64,000 nucleotides of DNA from positions 868,001-932,000 of the forward strand of contig NZ_BNEL01000001.1 in the NCBI RefSeq assembly GCF_018327685.1, in the 5' to 3' direction. Source of the DNA: Streptomyces sp. TS71-3 (lineage in GTDB: Bacteria > Actinomycetota > Actinomycetes > Streptomycetales > Streptomycetaceae). Under the pieces are notes generated by a model that searched no databases, had not been told where the DNA came from, and worked only from the letters and a program-made list of their open reading frames with translations. The position numbers were made by a program, and so were the translations under genes. Shown here piece after piece: positions 61,723 through 64,000 of this stretch (its first letter is position 1; every line of letters begins with the position of its first letter).

Positions 61723-63117
61723 ATGCCCCACCCGGAAGCGGGTAACGCGACGCCGGTTCGGCGCGTGCTTGCTGTGATCCCGGCGCGCGGCGGTTCCAAG
61801 GGCGTCCCCGCCAAGAACCTCGCCCCGGTCGGCGGTGCACCGCTGGTGGTGCGCGCCGTGCGTGAGTGCCTCGCCGCCCGGCTGGTCACCGACGTCGTCG
61901 TGTCCACCGACGCCGACGCGATCGCCGACGCGGCCCGCGAGGCCGGCGCCGAGGTCGTGCTGCGCCCCGCCGCCATCGCGGGCGACACGGCCACCAGCGA
62001 GGCCGCCGTCCTGCACGCCATGGACGCCCACGAGGCGCTGCACGGCGCCCGGGTCGACGTCGTGCTGCTGGTGCAGTGCACCAGCCCCTTCATCGTCCAC
62101 GAGGACATCGACCAGGTGGTCGCGGCGGTCGCGGAGCACGGTGCGGACACCGCGCTCACCGTCGCCCCCTTCCACGGCTTCGTCTGGCGCGACGCCGACG
62201 ACGACCCCGTCATCGGCTCCCAGCGCGGCGGCTCGGTGACCGGCAAGGCACAGTTCCAGGGCACCGCGGTCACCGACTCCACCACCGTGCACGGCGGCTA
62301 CGGCGTCAACCACGACAAGTCGTTCCGGCCGCGCCGCCAGGACCGCCCCCAGGACCTGCTGGAGACCGGGGCCGTCTACGGCATGGCCGCCGCCGCGTTC
62401 CGCGAGCACAAGCACCGCTTCTTCGGGCACACCGAGCTTGTCAGGACCGACCCGGCGCGCGTCCTGGAGGTCGACGACCCGCACGACCTGGCCCGCGCCC
62501 GCGCCCTCGCCTCCCTCTTCGACACCGGCCGCCCCGCCGCCGCGGACGCCGCCCGCCCGGATGCCGCACCCCTGGCCTCCCGTGCGGACGCCGCCCCCGG
62601 CACGGCGGACACGCCGGTCCGGCACCTTCCGACCCGCGACGACATCGACGCGGTCGTCCTCGATTTCGACGGCACCCAGACCGACGACAGGGTGCTGATC
62701 GACTCCGAGGGACGGGAGTTCGTCTCCGTGCACCGCGGCGACGGACTCGGTATCGCAGCCCTGCGCAGGTCCGGGCTGCACATGCTGATCCTGTCCACGG
62801 AAGAGAACCCGGTCGTCGCCGCGCGCGCACGGAAGCTCAAGATCCCCGTGCTGCACGGCATCGACCGAAAGGACCTCGCACTCAAGCAGTGGTGCGAGGA
62901 GCAGGGCATCGCGCCGGAGCGCGTGCTCTACGCGGGCAACGACGTCAACGACCTCCCGTGCTTCGGCCTCGTCGGCTGGCCCGTGGCGGTCGCGAGCGCT
63001 CATGACGTCGTGCGCGGCGCTGCACGCGCGGTCACCACCAACGCCGGTGGCGACGGCGCGATCCGAGAGATCGCCAGCTGGATCCTCGGCCCTTCTCTCG
63101 ACTCCCTCGACAAGTAA
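61723..63117 (+). CDS. Acylneuraminate/Kdn cytidylyltransferase fused to a KdsC-like HAD phosphatase
   Basis: A 464-aa bifunctional enzyme. Residues about 13-260 are a CMP-nonulosonate synthetase with VIPARGGSKGVPAKNL (CTP-binding), 'VVVSTDADAIADAA' and 'VLLVQCTSPF'. Residues about 295-464 are a HAD phosphatase with DFDGTQTDDRVL, 'ILSTEENPVVAARA' and 'LYAGNDVNDLPCF' (metal Asp). It would remove the 9-phosphate and activate the sugar as the CMP form. An Ala/Pro-rich linker joins the domains. Such fusions occur in Kdn and sialic-acid pathways. The ATG at 61723 follows TAGGAG; the next gene starts 14 bp later. Confidence 0.9.
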   Translation: MPHPEAGNATPVRRVLAVIPARGGSKGVPAKNLAPVGGAPLVVRAVRECLAARLVTDVVVSTDADAIADAAREAGAEVVLRPAAIAGDTATSEAAVLHAMDAHEALHGARVDVVLLVQCTSPFIVHEDIDQVVAAVAEHGADTALTVAPFHGFVWRDADDDPVIGSQRGGSVTGKAQFQGTAVTDSTTVHGGYGVNHDKSFRPRRQDRPQDLLETGAVYGMAAAAFREHKHRFFGHTELVRTDPARVLEVDDPHDLARARALASLFDTGRPAAADAARPDAAPLASRADAAPGTADTPVRHLPTRDDIDAVVLDFDGTQTDDRVLIDSEGREFVSVHRGDGLGIAALRRSGLHMLILSTEENPVVAARARKLKIPVLHGIDRKDLALKQWCEEQGIAPERVLYAGNDVNDLPCFGLVGWPVAVASAHDVVRGAARAVTTNAGGDGAIREIASWILGPSLDSLDK

Positions 63118-63131
63118 GGACCCCACCTGTC

Positions 63132-64000
63132 ATGAGCAACTCCCGTCTGCGCCCCCTTGGTTCCAGGACCGCCGGCCCCGGCCACCCCGTGTTCATCACC
63201 GGCGAGATCGGCATCAACCACAACGGCGACCTTGAGAACGCGTTCAAGCTGATCGACGTGGCCGCCGAGGCCGGCTGCGACGCCGTCAAGTTCCAGAAGC
63301 GCACCCCGGAGATCTGCACCCCCCGCGACCAGTGGGACATCGAGCGCGACACCCCCTGGGGCCGGATGACGTACATCGACTACCGGCACCGCGTCGAGTT
63401 CGGCGAGGACGAGTACCGCGCCATCGACGAGCACTGCAAGGAGAAGGGCATCGTCTGGTTCGCCTCCCCGTGGGACACCGAGGCCGTCGCCTTCCTTGAG
63501 AAGTTCGACGTGCCCGCCCACAAGGTGGCGTCCGCCTCCCTGACCGACGACGAGCTGCTGCGCACCCTGCGCGCCACCGGCCGGACGATCATCCTGTCCA
63601 CCGGCATGTCGACTCCGCGTCAGATCCGCCACGCGGTCGAGGTGCTCGGCTCCGACAACATCCTGCTCTGCCACGCCACGTCCACCTACCCGGCCAAGGC
63701 CGAGGAGCTGAACCTGCGCGTGATCAACACCCTCCAGTCCGAGTACCCGAACGTCCCGATCGGCTACTCCGGCCACGAGACCGGCCTGCAGACCACGCTG
63801 GCCGCGGTCGCTCTCGGTGCCACCTTCGTCGAGCGCCACATCACCCTGGACCGCGCCATGTGGGGCTCCGACCAGGCCGCCTCCGTGGAGCCCCAGGGCC
63901 TTCAGCGCCTGGTCCGCGACATCCGCACCATCGAGGCCTCGCTCGGCGACGGCGTCAAGAAGGTGTACGAGTCGGAGCTCGGCCCGATGAAGAAGCTCCG
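63132..64000 (+). CDS. neuB: N-acetylneuraminate/Kdn-9-phosphate synthase (NeuB family), cut by window end
   Basis: About 289 codons are seen without a stop. NeuB condenses phosphoenolpyruvate with a hexosamine or mannose phosphate to form the nonulosonic acid. 'ITGEIGINHNGDLENAFKLIDVAAEAGCDAVKFQK' contains the PEP-binding Glu and Lys, 'IVWFASPWDTEAVAFLEKFDVPAHKVAS' and 'LLCHATSTYPAKAEELNL' are characteristic, and 'PIGYSGHETGLQTTLAAVALGATFVERHITLDR' gives the catalytic Glu and metal His. The SAF (antifreeze-like) C-terminal domain lies beyond the window. It is in one operon with the fusion gene before it, 14 bp apart. Confidence 0.9.
   Translation, partial: MSNSRLRPLGSRTAGPGHPVFITGEIGINHNGDLENAFKLIDVAAEAGCDAVKFQKRTPEICTPRDQWDIERDTPWGRMTYIDYRHRVEFGEDEYRAIDEHCKEKGIVWFASPWDTEAVAFLEKFDVPAHKVASASLTDDELLRTLRATGRTIILSTGMSTPRQIRHAVEVLGSDNILLCHATSTYPAKAEELNLRVINTLQSEYPNVPIGYSGHETGLQTTLAAVALGATFVERHITLDRAMWGSDQAASVEPQGLQRLVRDIRTIEASLGDGVKKVYESELGPMKKL

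Overview
This window is from a high-GC actinomycete, almost certainly a Streptomyces. The evidence is strong G/C third-position bias, GTG/TTG starts, ATGA/GTGA stop-start overlaps, a SpoIIE-type phosphatase, an ECF sigma factor with a partner membrane protein, and dispersed Streptomyces-type intergenic repeats.

Left part (1-10.4 kb): a patchwork of accessory genes and debris. It holds an ankyrin protein, a MITE-like inverted-repeat element, a SUKH-fold protein, an archaeal-type AAA ATPase, a LysR remnant, a 14-bp tandem repeat, an orphan type III polyketide synthase, a multidomain SpoIIE phosphatase, and a GMC oxidoreductase that has lost its FAD-binding N-terminus.

Middle part (10.4-45.5 kb): a zinc-themed island bounded by two 98-bp direct repeats (96/98 identical) at 10396 and 45421. 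From left to right it holds: a three-gene PLP/sulfur operon (fold-III decarboxylase, cysteine-synthase-like enzyme fused to rhodanese, SufS-like desulfurase); a methyltransferase; a GNAT enzyme; remnants of ribosomal protein bS18 and of an LCM methyltransferase; a COG0523 (CobW-type) GTPase co-transcribed with a cysteine-free bL32; an ArsR/SmtB regulator with an alpha-5 zinc-site motif; a His-rich protein; and a complete siderophore/zincophore NRPS cluster. The NRPS cluster is a ten-gene minus-strand operon plus a divergent salicyl-AMP ligase. Gene order and domains match, from memory, the coelibactin cluster of S. coelicolor (SCO7681-SCO7691), whose product is proposed to be a zincophore under Zur control. 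Four 15-bp inverted repeats resembling Zur boxes lie upstream of the PLP operon, the methyltransferase, the bL32-GTPase operon and the NRPS/ligase divergent promoter. The inferred theme is zinc acquisition and zinc sparing.

Predicted assembly line: the salicylate synthase makes salicylate and the ligase loads it on the N-terminal aryl carrier of NRPS1. Three cysteine modules (two in NRPS1, one in NRPS2) condense and cyclise cysteines. An embedded methyltransferase, a thiazolinyl imine reductase fused to a second methyltransferase, a free third methyltransferase, a saccharopine-dehydrogenase-like enzyme and a P450 tailor the product. A C-terminal thioesterase with a Cys nucleophile releases it, and a heterodimeric ABC pair moves it or its metal complex.

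Right part (45.5-64 kb): conserved-looking chromosome. It holds an ECF sigma/anti-sigma-like pair, a hypothetical protein, an L,D-transpeptidase lipoprotein, an acyl-CoA mutase large subunit, a flavin monooxygenase divergent from a TetR regulator with twin operators, and the start of a nonulosonic acid (Kdn or sialic-acid-like) cell-wall glycopolymer locus: methyltransferase, acyltransferase, polysialyltransferase-like enzyme, GT2, DUF6716-like transferase, cytidylyltransferase-HAD fusion, and NeuB running off the window end.
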